Source: Bdellovibrionales bacterium (GTDB lineage Bacteria; Bdellovibrionota; Bdellovibrionia; Bdellovibrionales; JAGQZY01). Taken from it: DNA of 32,682 nucleotides. This document shows, piece by piece, positions 1 to 9,300 of this stretch. Numbering within the stretch: the first letter of the stretch is position 1; every line of letters starts with the position of its first letter. A model generated the notes under the pieces. That model did not search any database, was not told the origin of the DNA, and worked only from the letters and a program-made list of their open reading frames with translations. The stretch lies in contig JAGQZY010000026.1 of assembly GCA_020435205.1 (NCBI GenBank), forward strand, positions 1 to 32,682. Direction: 5' to 3'. The position numbers and the translations under genes are program-made.

Positions 1-681
1 TCGCTGTTCGATGCGTTTGACATAGCTTGGACCTTTGATAAGGCGCTGTACGAAAATTCCAGGGGTGTGGATTTGATCGGGATCCAGGTCTCCATAGTCC
101 ACGATCTCTTCCACCTCAGCAACAGTGATGCGACCAGCAGTAGCCATCATCGGATTAAAATTGCGTGCCGTTTTTCGAAAAACCAAATTGCCAAAAGGGT
201 CGGCCTTCCAAGCTTTTACCAAAGCAAAATCGCCCTGTATTCCCCGTTCCATCACATAGGGTCTGCCATCAAATTCACGCACTTCTTTGCCTTCAGCAAC
301 GACTGTACCGACACCAGTGGGTGTGAAAAAAGCGGGAATGCCTGCGCCACCGGCGCGCAGGCGCTCGGCTAATGTGCCCTGGGGAGTGAGTTCAACCTCG
401 AGTTCACCAGATAGAAACTGTCTTTCAAACTCTTTGTTCTCACCGACGTAACTGGAAATCATTTTTTTAATCTGTTTAGTTTGCAAAAGCAGGCCAAGAC
501 CAAAATCATCAACACCGGCATTGTTGGAGACGCAGGTGAGACCTTTGACCCCAGTGTCTCTGAGAGCTGTAATTAAGTTTTCTGGGATTCCGCATAAACC
601 AAAGCCACCCACGAGAAGGGTCATATTATCTTGGACTCCCTCGAGGGCTTTGGCCGCAGAGTCGTAGACCTTATTGATCAT
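1..681 (-). CDS. scoA: 3-oxoacid CoA-transferase subunit A, partial at left edge
   Basis: Translating the minus strand from the ATG at 681 gives an open frame of 227 codons to the window edge, so perhaps only a few C-terminal residues are missing (the family is about 230-235 aa). The N-terminus carries the CoA-transferase family I signature ([12 protein letters not shown], about residues 25-36), followed by [12 protein letters not shown] and, later, [12 protein letters not shown]. Subunit A binds CoA; the catalytic glutamate lies in subunit B, expected just beyond the edge. The enzyme moves CoA between succinyl-CoA and acetoacetate (or related acids). Its ATG overlaps the TGA of the upstream thiolase (ATGA, 678-681), which points to translational coupling and to acetoacetyl-CoA as the shared intermediate. 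The close homolog AtoD/acetate CoA-transferase cannot be excluded. Confidence 0.9.
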   Translation of the reverse strand, partial: MINKVYDSAAKALEGVQDNMTLLVGGFGLCGIPENLITALRDTGVKGLTCVSNNAGVDDFGLGLLLQTKQIKKMISSYVGENKEFERQFLSGELEVELTPQGTLAERLRAGGAGIPAFFTPTGVGTVVAEGKEVREFDGRPYVMERGIQGDFALVKAWKADPFGNLVFRKTARNFNPMMATAGRITVAEVEEIVDYGDLDPDQIHTPGIFVQRLIKGPSYVKRIEQR

Positions 682-1853
682 AGGCTCTCCACAATGACAG
701 CGACAGCTTCACCACCGCCAATACAAAGAGAGGCCATGCCGTATTTTTTATTGTGGGTTTTTAGTGCGTGTAACAAAGTCGTAAAAATTCTGGCGCCACT
801 ACCGCCGATAGGGTGACCGAGAGCGACAGCCCCACCGTGAATGTTCACTTTTTCCCGAGGGATAGAGAGCTCCTTCATTGCAGCAAGAGTGACCACGGCA
901 AAAGCCTCATTAATTTCAAAAAGGTCGATATCTTGAATGGAAATTCCTGTTTTTTCGCAAGCCTTTTTCATCGCACCCACAGGTGCAGTGGTAAACCATT
1001 TTGGATCTTGGGCAAAGGTGGCGTGGCCCACAATTTTTGCCATGGGCTTTAGATTTTTACTTTTACAATAACTTTCGCTGGCTAAAACTAAGGCTGCAGC
1101 ACCATCGTTAATTTTTGATGCATTGGCGGCAGTGATGCTACCTTCTTTATCAAAAGCGGGGCGAAGACCAGGTATTTTGTCAAACATCACGCGGCCAGGC
1201 TCTTCATCAGAATCCACAGTGGTGGTGGATTTTCTATCTTTGATTTCGACCGGAGCAATCTCATTTTTAAAACAACCCTTTTTTTGCGCTTCTAGGGCCC
1301 ACTCATAACTGGTTTTTGCGAACTCATCTTGCTCTTCGCGAGTGAAGTTGTGCTCTTTTACACAAAGTTCGGCAGCCATTCCCATGTGGAAATTATTATA
1401 AGGATCCCAAAGGCCGTCTTTAATCATGGAGTCCGTTGTGGTGACATGGCCCATGCGGTAGCCAGCCCGTGATTTTTCCAGGAGGTGAGGGGCCAGGGTC
1501 ATGTTCTCTTGGCCGCCAGCCACAACGAGCTGACTTTCACCGAGGCGAATGCTGTCGCTAGCTAACATGACAGATTTTAATCCGGAACCACAAACCTTAT
1601 TGATTGTCATGCAGGCAACGGAAGTAGGAAGGCCTGCGTAAATAGCTGCCTGTCTTGCGGGAGCTTGGCCAACGCCTGCGGTAAGAACTTCACCAAAAAT
1701 GAGTTCGTCTACCTCTGATTTATCGATACCGGCAGCATCGACAGCACTTTGGATGGCAGTGGCTCCTAACTGGGGGGCTGGAGTGTTAGCAAAAGCTCCT
1801 TGAAAGGATCCGATGGGGGTTCTTTTAGCGCTTAAAATGTAAGCATTTTCCAT
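678..1853 (-). CDS. atoB: acetyl-CoA C-acetyltransferase (thiolase)
   Basis: Cytoplasmic thiolase of 391 aa, the usual length. It joins two acetyl-CoA to acetoacetyl-CoA or runs in reverse. All catalytic elements are visible: nucleophilic Cys88 in [10 protein letters not shown], the NEAFA motif, His347 in [16 protein letters not shown], and Cys377 in [10 protein letters not shown] choose the ATG at 1853 because a GAGG lies 6 bases upstream and the protein then begins [15 protein letters not shown], as the family does; a longer reading from 1871 adds six residues without a ribosome site. It is the first gene of a minus-strand operon with the CoA-transferase, overlapping it by 4 bases. Together they would make or break down acetoacetate, or supply acetoacetyl-CoA. 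The symbol is by function; thlA or phaA are alternatives. Confidence 0.95.
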   Translation of the reverse strand: MENAYILSAKRTPIGSFQGAFANTPAPQLGATAIQSAVDAAGIDKSEVDELIFGEVLTAGVGQAPARQAAIYAGLPTSVACMTINKVCGSGLKSVMLASDSIRLGESQLVVAGGQENMTLAPHLLEKSRAGYRMGHVTTTDSMIKDGLWDPYNNFHMGMAAELCVKEHNFTREEQDEFAKTSYEWALEAQKKGCFKNEIAPVEIKDRKSTTTVDSDEEPGRVMFDKIPGLRPAFDKEGSITAANASKINDGAAALVLASESYCKSKNLKPMAKIVGHATFAQDPKWFTTAPVGAMKKACEKTGISIQDIDLFEINEAFAVVTLAAMKELSIPREKVNIHGGAVALGHPIGGSGARIFTTLLHALKTHNKKYGMASLCIGGGEAVAVIVESL

Positions 1854-1892
1854 GAATGACCTCGTTTGCATAAATTGTTAAAATACGGGAAC

Positions 1893-1921
1893 ACTTAAGG
1901 AAAAATGCCCCCTAAAGTCAA
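1893..1921 (-). promoter_or_regulatory. possible sigma70 promoter for the thiolase operon
   Basis: On the minus strand TTGACT (1921-1916) is followed after 17 bases by TTAAGT (1898-1893), about 40 bases ahead of the thiolase ATG. The -35 box matches 5 of 6 consensus bases but the -10 box only 3 of 6, so this is a weak call based on spacing and position. Confidence 0.3.
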
Positions 1922-2004
1922 TGGCTCACCCGTCCATAAATAGGCCGCCAAGGTTGAGTCCAGGGAAAAGGGATGCCATGATCATGAGGATGACAGGAAC
2001 ACCC

Positions 2005-2997
2005 ATGAAGATTCTATTTGCTCTCAGTTTATTTATTTTTAATCAGCCCCTTTGGGCCCAAAGTTTTCAACCCATCACAGTGCCTATGGACGTGGTCGAA
2101 AAGGTCATCATCCGCGGGTATAAAGGTAAAATCACCCTTGAAGAACACAAGCTTGATATGTTGCGCATTGAGGGTCGTAAAGTTGGCGCTGGGTCCTACG
2201 ATCAATGGAAGTTTCAGGTGCGTAAAAAAGGAAATAGTCTTGAAGTCGTGGTGAGGGGCCCATCAGACACTGAAGACTGGGAAAAAATTCGTCAGGGAAG
2301 TATACCTAGTTTTGAGTTAAAAGTTTCCATGCCTTCGCGACCCGTGGAAATTTTTTGGGCCAGCGGGAGTGTTGAAAGTCAAAATTGGCCTTCATCTTTA
2401 GTTTTACAAATGACAGATGGTGACGTCACTCTGAGTAAAGGCACAGGTGAAGTGAAGGCTCAAGTGATCAATGCCAAAATGTCTGTAAGTCAACAGAAAG
2501 GGAATGTTGAAATTCAGACTTACAAGGGAGATGTGACACTGACTGGAATTGAAGGTGCCCTCAAGGTTTTCAATCGATCCGCCAATTACAAAATCACTCA
2601 GCTCAAAGGGCCGAGTGAGTTCAAAAATCATAGCGGCACCATTGTGCTCAGTGAAGCTGTGGGGCACATGAGCCTCAACAATATTAATGGAATATTTAAG
2701 ATTAAAGACTTGGAGGGGAGCCTGATTGGAGACTTTCAAAAAGGGAGCCTCGATGTAAAAGCAAAATCTCTGCAGAACTTTGTCCTCAATACGGACTCAG
2801 CGCCAGTCATTTTAGATGTGGATCGAAAATCAGGCGCTATGGTCACTATTCGCTCTGAAAAAGGGCATTTGCGGGTGCCTCCTCAACTGCGAAAGATCAG
2901 CAAAGGCCGCTGGACAGAGTATAAGGGGCGGCTTAAAGGGGATGATCAAGGTCAAATTAAAATCGTTTCCAAGTACGGTGATATTGTGCTTAAATAG
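2005..2997 (+). CDS. secreted beta-repeat protein (DUF4097-like)
   Basis: A 330-aa exported protein. The start at 2005 is preferred over in-frame starts further upstream because AGGAA sits 5 bases ahead and the protein then opens with a clear signal peptide (MKILFALSLFIFNQ, cleavage near WAQS). The mature part is a succession of short beta segments of about 20 residues with recurrent patterns such as GDVTLSKGTGEV, GNVEIQTYKGDVTL, GTIVLSEAVGHMSL and a terminal YGDIVLK. That repetition resembles the beta-helical DUF4097 'putative adhesin' families found in periplasmic or surface proteins. No catalytic motif is seen. It diverges from the thiolase operon and stops 44 bases before the histone-like gene. 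Function unknown; a structural or envelope role is the most one can infer. Confidence 0.75.
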   Translation: MKILFALSLFIFNQPLWAQSFQPITVPMDVVEKVIIRGYKGKITLEEHKLDMLRIEGRKVGAGSYDQWKFQVRKKGNSLEVVVRGPSDTEDWEKIRQGSIPSFELKVSMPSRPVEIFWASGSVESQNWPSSLVLQMTDGDVTLSKGTGEVKAQVINAKMSVSQQKGNVEIQTYKGDVTLTGIEGALKVFNRSANYKITQLKGPSEFKNHSGTIVLSEAVGHMSLNNINGIFKIKDLEGSLIGDFQKGSLDVKAKSLQNFVLNTDSAPVILDVDRKSGAMVTIRSEKGHLRVPPQLRKISKGRWTEYKGRLKGDDQGQIKIVSKYGDIVLK

Positions 2998-3041
2998 GCC
3001 AATTTTATTGACTTATTCGCTGAATCATCGGAAGAGGACCC

Positions 3042-3833
3042 ATGGCAAAAAAGAAAAAAACCACCAAAAAGAAGACGGCGAGCCCAGCGAAGAAGAAAGT
3101 CGCAAAAAAGGTGAGCAAGAAATCCGCTCCTAAAAAGGCAGCTAAAAAGAAGACGGCCAGTAAAGCCAAGAAGGCAACAAAGAAAGTTGCAAAAAAAGCG
3201 GCTAAAAAGAAGACGGCGAGCCCAACGAAAAAGAAAGTTGCGAAAAAAGCCGCTAAAAAAGTGGTCAAGAAGGCAACAAAGAAAGTTGCGAAAAAAGCCG
3301 CTAAAAAAGTAGAAAAGCCAAAGGCTTCTGGCAAAGTTCCGGCAAAAAAAGCTGAGGCTCCAAAAGCGGAAACAACGAAAGCCAAAGAAACGGCTAAGAA
3401 GCCCCAAGCTCAAGAAAAGCCAGCGGCAGCCAAACGGATTCAGATTCAGCGTGATGTGGTTTTGACCGATGCTGAGGGGCGCGTCCTGTGCCGTGTGCGA
3501 GATTGCGACCAGCCATCTGTGGTGGAAGCTTATTGTCGTTATCACTATTTGCTCTATTGGAAGAAAATCCAAATTCGTAAGAAGATCCTTTCGGAAGGAA
3601 AGCTTGAGAAGTTCATTGAAGAGCTCACCTCTCGTTATCCCAACAAATACTTAGAACTGATCAAAAGGGACTTGAGTACGGAAGCTGATTTCATGCATGC
3701 CATTCAGGAGCTTGAAATTGATGGCTCTAGCAGTAACGAGTCTGACGAGTACGATGACGACCAAAGCTTCATTGAAGAAGTGCGCGGAGTCTCTGATCGT
3801 GGCGACAACGACCGCGACGAAAACGAATATTAA
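3042..3833 (+). CDS. histone H1-like Lys/Ala-rich protein with zinc-type motif
   Basis: A 263-aa protein in three parts. Residues 1 to about 130 are almost entirely K, A, T, P and V in H1/AlgP-like repeats (AKKAAKKKTASP and KKATKKVAKKAAKK), a likely DNA- or RNA-binding disordered tail. Residues about 150-168 hold C150-x4-C155-x9-C165-x2-H168, a compact zinc-binding pattern of the kind CxxxxC...CxxHY, followed by a helical, basic stretch (YWKKIQIRKKIL). The last 30 residues are strongly acidic (DEYDDDQSFIEE). ATG 3042 has GAAGAGGA 3-10 bases upstream. Such proteins may compact the nucleoid or associate with nucleic-acid machinery; the exact role is unknown. The neighbour on the other strand ends 6 bases away (convergent). 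The acidic tail could mask the basic tail or bind other proteins (inference). Confidence 0.85.
   Translation: MAKKKKTTKKKTASPAKKKVAKKVSKKSAPKKAAKKKTASKAKKATKKVAKKAAKKKTASPTKKKVAKKAAKKVVKKATKKVAKKAAKKVEKPKASGKVPAKKAEAPKAETTKAKETAKKPQAQEKPAAAKRIQIQRDVVLTDAEGRVLCRVRDCDQPSVVEAYCRYHYLLYWKKIQIRKKILSEGKLEKFIEELTSRYPNKYLELIKRDLSTEADFMHAIQELEIDGSSSNESDEYDDDQSFIEEVRGVSDRGDNDRDENEY
3141..3312 (+). repeat. in-frame direct repeats encoding the Lys/Ala tail
   Basis: Nearly identical segments recur in frame: a 23-base unit at 3168-3190 and 3267-3289 (99 bases apart, 33 codons), and GCTAAAAAGAAGACGGC at 3141 and 3201 (60 bases apart). Both offsets are multiples of three, so the tail can lengthen or shorten by recombination or slippage without breaking the frame. 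Confidence 0.75.
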
Positions 3834-3839
3834 AAGGCG

Positions 3840-4355
3840 CTAATGCAGTGGGGTTTCGGGCCCCTTGACATCAACCTCTTCAGGCGCCTCTTCTGCATCG
3901 TAAACCAATTTCTTTTCGTATTGCTCAAGCAGTTGGTCCGCTTGCTTTTCTAAAATAGAATTTACAGTGCTGTACTGAAAAAAGTAATTGTTCTTATTGT
4001 GGGTAAGGATGCGCCATTTGCGGGGAAGGTCACTGTCATCCATGTCTTCTTCCAAAAATTCAGAAAAAAGATATTCAATGATGTCCATAGAATTCTGGAT
4101 CGATTCCAGGGTGTTTTCTTTTTGTGGATCGAATTCAAAAGAAAGCTCAAAGTTATACTGTTTGAGCTGGTTGGGGACATTCAGTCCAAAGCGGGCCAGG
4201 ATCTCCTGCTGATAAATTCGCCCCTCAACGATAAAGAGACTGTCTTCTAGACCGTACTCGTCGTTAAAGCGCTCTTGTAGAACGCCTTTAATTTGATCGC
4301 ACAACTCCTCTGGGAAAGGGGTCCACTGATTGGAATTTTTGAGTCTTGGCTCCAT
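3840..4355 (-). CDS. unknown acidic protein, 171 aa
   Basis: Not recognised. The ATG at 4355 has AGGA 6 bases upstream on the minus strand. The protein is soluble, rich in E, D, Q and N, with no signal peptide or membrane segment. It seems to have an alpha/beta body (residues 10-80) with a stretch YNFELSFEFD, then helices with an acidic linker (FLEEDMDDSDLPRKWR), a WRILTHNKNNYFFQYS strand pair, and an acidic C-terminus. It converges on the histone-like gene with 6 bases between stops, and its start lies within 30 bases of the miaB promoter on the other strand. Compact, well-spaced and with a good ribosome site, it is probably real; no function can be assigned. Confidence 0.75.
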   Translation of the reverse strand: MEPRLKNSNQWTPFPEELCDQIKGVLQERFNDEYGLEDSLFIVEGRIYQQEILARFGLNVPNQLKQYNFELSFEFDPQKENTLESIQNSMDIIEYLFSEFLEEDMDDSDLPRKWRILTHNKNNYFFQYSTVNSILEKQADQLLEQYEKKLVYDAEEAPEEVDVKGPETPLH

Positions 4356-4380
4356 GGTACATCCTAGGGGAATATCCCCG

Positions 4381-4408
4381 TTGACTTGAAATTTTTTGGT
4401 GTTATAAC
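4381..4408 (+). promoter_or_regulatory. sigma70-type promoter of the miaB-guaBA-dnaE run
   Basis: TTGACT (4381-4386), a 16-base spacer, then TATAAC (4403-4408). Both boxes match 5 of 6 consensus bases. It lies about 65 bases before miaB in the gap between divergent genes, and no equally good promoter was noticed further along the run, so it may drive several genes. Confidence 0.65.
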
Positions 4409-4472
4409 CTACGAATTTAAACGCTGCAAGTCATAAGGTTTTTCCTGAATATTCGCGCAGATAGGAGGGTTG

Positions 4473-5792
4473 GTGAGCCAGTTTCAAAGGGGTGTCTACA
4501 TCTCCACTTACGGGTGCCAGATGAACGTCAATGACAGCGAGCGAATGTATAGCCTCCTTGAGATGCTCGATTACCATCCCGTCCCGAGTCCTGAGCAAGC
4601 CTCCCTTATCATCATTAACTCCTGCAGTGTGCGCGAGAAGCCCGTGCACAAAGTTCACTCTGAAGTTGGACGTTACAAAGATCTAAAAAGTAAAAACCCA
4701 GCCCTCAAAATCGGCGTGGGTGGCTGTGTAGCCCAGCAGGAGAAAAATAAACTGCTTGGGGATATCCCACTCCTTGATTTCGTGTTTGGAACAGATGCCA
4801 TCGACGAGCTTCCTGGGATCGTCTCAGGCCTTGAAAAAGGGGAGGCCAAGCTCAACAAGACACGGTTTAGCCATGGCCAGCCCTACCAGGTGGAAACTCT
4901 GATCACCAACCCAGGGGTGTCGACTTTTGTGAATATCACCAAAGGTTGCGATAATTTTTGCACCTTCTGTGTAGTGCCCTTCACTCGGGGGCGGGAGCGC
5001 AGCCGCAAGCTTTCGGAGCTGATAACGGACATTCAAGCCTTGGTGAAAAGGGGAGTGAAAGAGGTCACTTTGTTAGGCCAAAATGTGAACTCTTATAGGT
5101 CAGAGTGTGGAACCGATTTCGGCGGACTTCTTAAAGCCGTGGCTGAAGATACAGATGTCAGCCGCATTCGCTACACCACCAGCCACCCAAAAGACTTTAA
5201 TCAAGAGCTGGTGGACATCAGTCAAAAATACAGGGAAAAAATTTGTGATTATATTCACCTTCCTGTGCAGTGTGGAAATAGTGAAGTGCTTGAGCGCATG
5301 AACCGTGGCTACACCCGCGAAGAGTATTTGGATAAGGTGAAAATGATCAAGCAAGCGATACCTGGCGTGGCTTTGTCCACCGACATTATCGTCGGATTCC
5401 CAGGTGAGACGGAAGCTCAGTTTGAAGAGACCTTAAGCCTCATTGAAGAGGTCCGCTACGACGGGATTTATGCCTTCAAATACAGCCCAAGACCTTTCAC
5501 CAAAGCCGCCCGTTGGGAAGATCAGCTGACGGATGCTGAAAAATCCATTCGTTTGGATCGAGTCTTTGCATTGCAGAGACCCCTGGCATTGGAGCTTGCC
5601 CAAGAGAACTTAGGCGGCACCTTTGAAGTTTTGGTTGAAGAGATTGATGCAGAGGGGATGGCCTTTGGACGCAACACTCAAAACCGCAAAACCAAATTCC
5701 CGGCTATGGGTAAAAATCCTGGTGATTTTGCCATGGTCAAAATCGAAAAAGCCCGACCTTCTCTTTTGCAAGGTCTGATGGTGGAGCATTAA
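4473..5792 (+). CDS. miaB: tRNA-2-methylthio-N6-isopentenyladenosine synthase MiaB
   Basis: Radical-SAM methylthiotransferase that adds the 2-methylthio group to i6A37 of tRNAs reading UNN codons. The N-terminal UPF0004 domain has the three cysteines of the auxiliary Fe-S cluster: C15 (TYGCQMN), C51 (NSCSVREKP) and C85 (GVGGC). The radical-SAM cluster is C159-x3-C163-x2-C166 (GCDNFCTFC), followed by the family string VVPFTRGRERSR. A TRAM-type RNA-binding domain ends the 439-aa protein. NSCSVREKP and the length favour MiaB over MtaB or RimO. The start is either TTG 4470 or GTG 4473; AGGAGG at 4463-4468 leaves only 1 base to TTG and 4 to GTG, so I use GTG. It is the first gene of the run; the next gene begins directly after its TAA. 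Confidence 0.95.
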   Translation: MSQFQRGVYISTYGCQMNVNDSERMYSLLEMLDYHPVPSPEQASLIIINSCSVREKPVHKVHSEVGRYKDLKSKNPALKIGVGGCVAQQEKNKLLGDIPLLDFVFGTDAIDELPGIVSGLEKGEAKLNKTRFSHGQPYQVETLITNPGVSTFVNITKGCDNFCTFCVVPFTRGRERSRKLSELITDIQALVKRGVKEVTLLGQNVNSYRSECGTDFGGLLKAVAEDTDVSRIRYTTSHPKDFNQELVDISQKYREKICDYIHLPVQCGNSEVLERMNRGYTREEYLDKVKMIKQAIPGVALSTDIIVGFPGETEAQFEETLSLIEEVRYDGIYAFKYSPRPFTKAARWEDQLTDAEKSIRLDRVFALQRPLALELAQENLGGTFEVLVEEIDAEGMAFGRNTQNRKTKFPAMGKNPGDFAMVKIEKARPSLLQGLMVEH

Positions 5793-6314
5793 ATGATTCA
5801 AGAGTTAGATGGGAAAACCCCAAAAATCGGTGCCAATACTTTTGTTGCGCCCTCGGCGGATATTATCGGAGAGGTCACCATTGGTGAAGGCTCCTCGATT
5901 TGGTTTCAATGTGTTTTGCGCGGAGACGTGATGCCCATTGAAATTGGCGACAATACAAACATTCAAGATGGCACCGTGATCCACGGAACCCATAGGGTTT
6001 GGGGTACGAAGATCGGCGACAACGTCACGGTGGGTCATAAAGCCATGCTCCACGGCTGTGAAATTGGAGATGAGGCCTTTGTGGGCATGGGCTCTATTTT
6101 GCTTGATGGTAGTGTTATGGAGCCTCGCAGTTTCTTGGCGGCTGGATCCCTTCTTACTGAGGGTTCGCGAGCTCAATCGGGTTGGATGCATATGGGGCGT
6201 CCGGCCAAGCCGGTGCGCGAACTCAAGGCAGAGGAATTAAATTTTTTGCGCCAGTCAGCAAACAATTATTTATTGTATAAAAGTTGGTACGATCACTCTT
6301 TGGAGAATTCATGA
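5793..6314 (+). CDS. gamma-carbonic anhydrase-like hexapeptide-repeat protein
   Basis: A 173-aa left-handed beta-helix protein of the gamma-carbonic anhydrase/YrdA/PaaY family. Hexapeptide repeats run from about residue 12 to 125. The three expected metal-binding histidines are present: H64 (GTVIHGT), H82 (VGHKA) and H87 (MLHGC). The conserved RGD (43-45) and QDG (58-60) are also there. The family forms trimers with the metal at subunit interfaces; CO2 hydration is proven only for some members, so activity is not certain. The ATG follows the miaB TAA with no gap, and its own TGA overlaps the guaB ATG (ATGA, 6311-6314), so all three are probably translated from one message. Confidence 0.9.
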   Translation: MIQELDGKTPKIGANTFVAPSADIIGEVTIGEGSSIWFQCVLRGDVMPIEIGDNTNIQDGTVIHGTHRVWGTKIGDNVTVGHKAMLHGCEIGDEAFVGMGSILLDGSVMEPRSFLAAGSLLTEGSRAQSGWMHMGRPAKPVRELKAEELNFLRQSANNYLLYKSWYDHSLENS

Positions 6315-7768
6315 GTCTAGAAAGAACGGCCCTCACATTCGATGACATTTTATTAGTCCCTCAGTACTCTGAGATTCTTCCCTCTGAGATTTCCACCCGG
6401 AGTTTTTTTGCTAAAGATATTTATCTCAATATTCCTCTCATTTCAGCGGCGATGGATACGGTCACGGAAAATCGTATGGCGAGGGTCTTGGCTCAGCTGG
6501 GTGGGCTTGGCATCATCCACAAAAATCTTTCCATCGAGTCCCAAGCTTTTGAAGTGGAAAAAGTAAAAAAATATGAAAGTGGCATGATCACTGACCCTAT
6601 CACTTTGCCGCCAGAGGCGACCGTTCAGCAAGCCTTGGATCTTATGGCTAAATACTCCATTAGTGGGGTTCCGATCACAGTGAACAAAAAATTAGTAGGG
6701 ATTCTTACTAATCGGGATTTGCGTTTTGAAACCAATACCGAGCAGCCTGTTTCTAACATCATGACCAAAGATCGTTTGATCACCACCGGTGAAGGCACGA
6801 CCTTGGATGAAGCGAAACAAATTTTGCAAAAACACCGCATTGAAAAGCTTTTGGTGGTGGATTCGCATGGGAATCTCAGTGGTTTGATCACCATTAAGGA
6901 CATTGAAAAGTCGATCAACTTCCCAAAAGCATCTAAAGACAAAGGTGGCCGCTTAATTGTCGGTGCCGCCATTGGTATTGATGAGACTTCTCGCGACCGC
7001 GCCCAAGCTTTGCTGAGCAAGCAAGCCGATGTTTTGGTGGTCGACACAGCCCATGGCCATTCTAAAAATGTATTGAGCATGGTCGAGTGGGTGCGCAGCC
7101 AATTCCCCGATGTGGTGATTGTCGCTGGTAACGTTGTTACTGGTGAAGCTTGCGAAGCTCTTTTTAGTAAGGGCGCTGATGTCGTTAAGGTCGGGGTTGG
7201 CCCAGGCAGTATTTGCACCACCCGTATTGTGGCTGGTGTAGGGATGCCACAGATCGCGGCTATTCAGGATTGCGCCAGTGTCGCTAAAAAACATGGAAAA
7301 ACGATTATTGCTGATGGTGGAATTAAATACTCTGGCGATATGGTTAAAGCACTCGCTATGGGAGCCAACACGGTCATGGTTGGCAATCTTTTGGCGGGTG
7401 CTGAAGAAAGCCCGGGCGAGACCATTTTATATCAAGGTCGCACCTATAAGCTTTATCGCGGTATGGGAAGCCTTGGTGCCATGAAGAAGGGTTCAAAAGA
7501 TCGCTACTTTCAGGGCGATGTTAAAGACTCAGACAAGCTTGTGCCCGAAGGTATTGAAGGTAAAGTGCCTTACCGGGGCTCGGCCAGTGGTGTTGTCCAT
7601 CAGCTCATTGGTGGAGTGCGCTCGGGAATGGGTTATGTGGGCGCTCTAGATATTGCTGACCTTCAAGAAAAGGCTCGCTTTGTTCGCATTAGTAACCAAA
7701 GCTTAAAAGAATCTCACGTGCATGATGTAACCATCACTAAAGAAGCACCGAACTATCGATTGGAGTAG
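6311..7768 (+). CDS. guaB: inosine-5'-monophosphate dehydrogenase
   Basis: Oxidises IMP to XMP with NAD+, the first committed step to GMP. The 485-aa length is typical. The TIM barrel is interrupted by two CBS domains (roughly residues 95-205; [19 protein letters not shown] and [18 protein letters not shown]), which in this family sense adenine and guanine nucleotides. Catalytic Cys302 is in [13 protein letters not shown]. The IMP-binding RGMGSLGAM segment and the GSKDRYFQ flap region follow. The ATG at 6311 overlaps the previous stop by 4 bases; a longer reading frame opening at 6284 would eat into the neighbour and is not needed. guaA follows after 2 bases. No purine riboswitch or PurR-like operator was noticed upstream. 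Confidence 0.97.
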   Translation: MSLERTALTFDDILLVPQYSEILPSEISTRSFFAKDIYLNIPLISAAMDTVTENRMARVLAQLGGLGIIHKNLSIESQAFEVEKVKKYESGMITDPITLPPEATVQQALDLMAKYSISGVPITVNKKLVGILTNRDLRFETNTEQPVSNIMTKDRLITTGEGTTLDEAKQILQKHRIEKLLVVDSHGNLSGLITIKDIEKSINFPKASKDKGGRLIVGAAIGIDETSRDRAQALLSKQADVLVVDTAHGHSKNVLSMVEWVRSQFPDVVIVAGNVVTGEACEALFSKGADVVKVGVGPGSICTTRIVAGVGMPQIAAIQDCASVAKKHGKTIIADGGIKYSGDMVKALAMGANTVMVGNLLAGAEESPGETILYQGRTYKLYRGMGSLGAMKKGSKDRYFQGDVKDSDKLVPEGIEGKVPYRGSASGVVHQLIGGVRSGMGYVGALDIADLQEKARFVRISNQSLKESHVHDVTITKEAPNYRLE

Positions 7769-7770
7769 AA

Positions 7771-9297
7771 ATGATTGGGGGCGTTCTCGTTTTAGATTTT
7801 GGATCACAAGTGACTCAATTGATTGCCCGTCGATTAAGAGAGATGGAAGTGTATTCAGAACTGCATCCTTTTAATTTTCCACTGGAAGACATTAAAAAAA
7901 TGAAACCGGCCGCCATCATTCTGAGTGGGGGCCCCTTGTCAGTGAATGAAGAGAGCTCGCCCAAAAGGGATATTCAAGAGCTTCGCGAAATTGCTCCCGT
8001 GATGGGTATTTGCTATGGGATGCAACTTATGGCTCAGCAATACGGCGGTATTGTGGAAAAGGCTAAGGTGCGTGAGTACGGCAAGCAGTATGTGAACTGG
8101 ACCGATCGGTTGCGCGATATCCCTGGAGAGCAAAAAGTTTGGATGAGTCATGGTGATGTGGTGAAAGTGCCCCCTCCAGGATTTAAGGTTCTCGCAGTCT
8201 CTGATGAAGATCACCCGGCGGCTATGATCGGCGATGACCTATTTGCAGTGCAATTTCATCCGGAAGTGAGTCATACTGAATATGGTCTTGAGGTTTTAAA
8301 ATACTTTGTTTTTGATGTCTGCAACATTGAAGCGGATTGGAAAGCGCCCAATATTGCCGAAGATCTTATGACCCGAATCCGCGAGCAAGTTCCTGAAGAT
8401 GAACATGTTCTTGTGGGTTTAAGCGGTGGTGTGGACTCTACAGTGGCGGCAAGGCTTTGTACTAAAGCTTTAGGGCATGAACGCGTTCATTGTGTGTTTA
8501 TCAATAACGGACTTTTGCGAAAAGGTGAGTACGAGGAAGTGCTCAATCGTTATCGCAAGCTGGGCCTGAATGTTACTGGTGTTGATGCAGAAAAAGCCTT
8601 TTTAAAAGAACTTAAAGGAGTGAGTGATCCTGAAAAGAAACGCAAAAAAATTGGCCACGCCTTTATTAAAGTTTTTGATCATTGCGTGAGCAAAATGGAT
8701 CCAAGACCGAAGTGGCTTGCCCAAGGCACTTTATATCCCGACGTCATTGAAAGTGTGTCTCCGCGAGGGGAATCAGTCACCATTAAAACCCACCACAATG
8801 TGGGTGGTTTGCCTGAAAAAATGAATTTAAAGTTACTAGAACCTTTGCGCGAACTTTTTAAAGATGAAGTGCGCGCCATTGGTCGCGAACTCAGCATTCC
8901 TGATGATTCATTGTGGCGTCATCCCTTCCCGGGGCCGGGACTTGCCATTCGCGTTTTGGGTGCGGTGGATAAGGAAAGCCTCGATTGTTTGCGCGAAGGG
9001 GATGCGATTTTTATTGAAGAGCTTAAAGAGTCCGGCCATTACGAAAAAATTTGGCAAGCTTTTGCCGTATTGTTACCTGTGCAGACAGTGGGTGTGCAAG
9101 GGGATGCAAGAACCTACAATAAAGTTCTGGCTTTGCGTGCAGTGGTTTCCAGCGATGCTATGACGGCGGACTGGTACCAATTTCCCCACGACTTTTTACA
9201 AAGAGTCTCTAACCGAATCACTAACGAGGTCGAAGGAGTGAACCGCGTTGTCTACGATGTGACGAGCAAACCTCCTGGCACCATTGAGTGGGAGTAA
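7771..9297 (+). CDS. guaA: GMP synthase (glutamine-hydrolysing)
   Basis: Converts XMP to GMP with ATP and glutamine, the step after GuaB. The 508-aa protein has an N-terminal class I glutamine amidotransferase with Cys81 (GICYGMQ) and His163/Glu165 (FHPEV), an ATP-pyrophosphatase domain with the PP-loop SGGVDS (218-223), and the C-terminal dimerisation domain with HPFPGPGLAIRVLG and the terminal SKPPGTIEWE. All catalytic residues are intact. ATG 7771 lies 2 bases after the guaB TAG, and the GGAG inside the guaB tail serves as ribosome site. The guaBA pair is a common operon; its placement between miaB and dnaE is less so. Confidence 0.97.
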   Translation: MIGGVLVLDFGSQVTQLIARRLREMEVYSELHPFNFPLEDIKKMKPAAIILSGGPLSVNEESSPKRDIQELREIAPVMGICYGMQLMAQQYGGIVEKAKVREYGKQYVNWTDRLRDIPGEQKVWMSHGDVVKVPPPGFKVLAVSDEDHPAAMIGDDLFAVQFHPEVSHTEYGLEVLKYFVFDVCNIEADWKAPNIAEDLMTRIREQVPEDEHVLVGLSGGVDSTVAARLCTKALGHERVHCVFINNGLLRKGEYEEVLNRYRKLGLNVTGVDAEKAFLKELKGVSDPEKKRKKIGHAFIKVFDHCVSKMDPRPKWLAQGTLYPDVIESVSPRGESVTIKTHHNVGGLPEKMNLKLLEPLRELFKDEVRAIGRELSIPDDSLWRHPFPGPGLAIRVLGAVDKESLDCLREGDAIFIEELKESGHYEKIWQAFAVLLPVQTVGVQGDARTYNKVLALRAVVSSDAMTADWYQFPHDFLQRVSNRITNEVEGVNRVVYDVTSKPPGTIEWE

Positions 9298-9300
9298 AGC

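Noticed and set aside
2952-3572. Long minus-strand frame, Phe- and Leu-rich, 206 aa
   Set aside because: It is the antisense of the Lys/Ala repeat tail; Phe and Leu arise from complementary AAA and AAG codons. The plus-strand protein has a good start, a ribosome site and a zinc-type domain.
6250-6311. Purine riboswitch or PurR site before guaB
   Set aside because: guaB starts inside the previous gene with a 4-base overlap; there is no leader space and no aptamer-like sequence was noticed.
6625-7221. Minus-strand frame of 198 aa
   Set aside because: It lies wholly inside guaB, which is complete and motif-verified; no ribosome site or recognisable domain.
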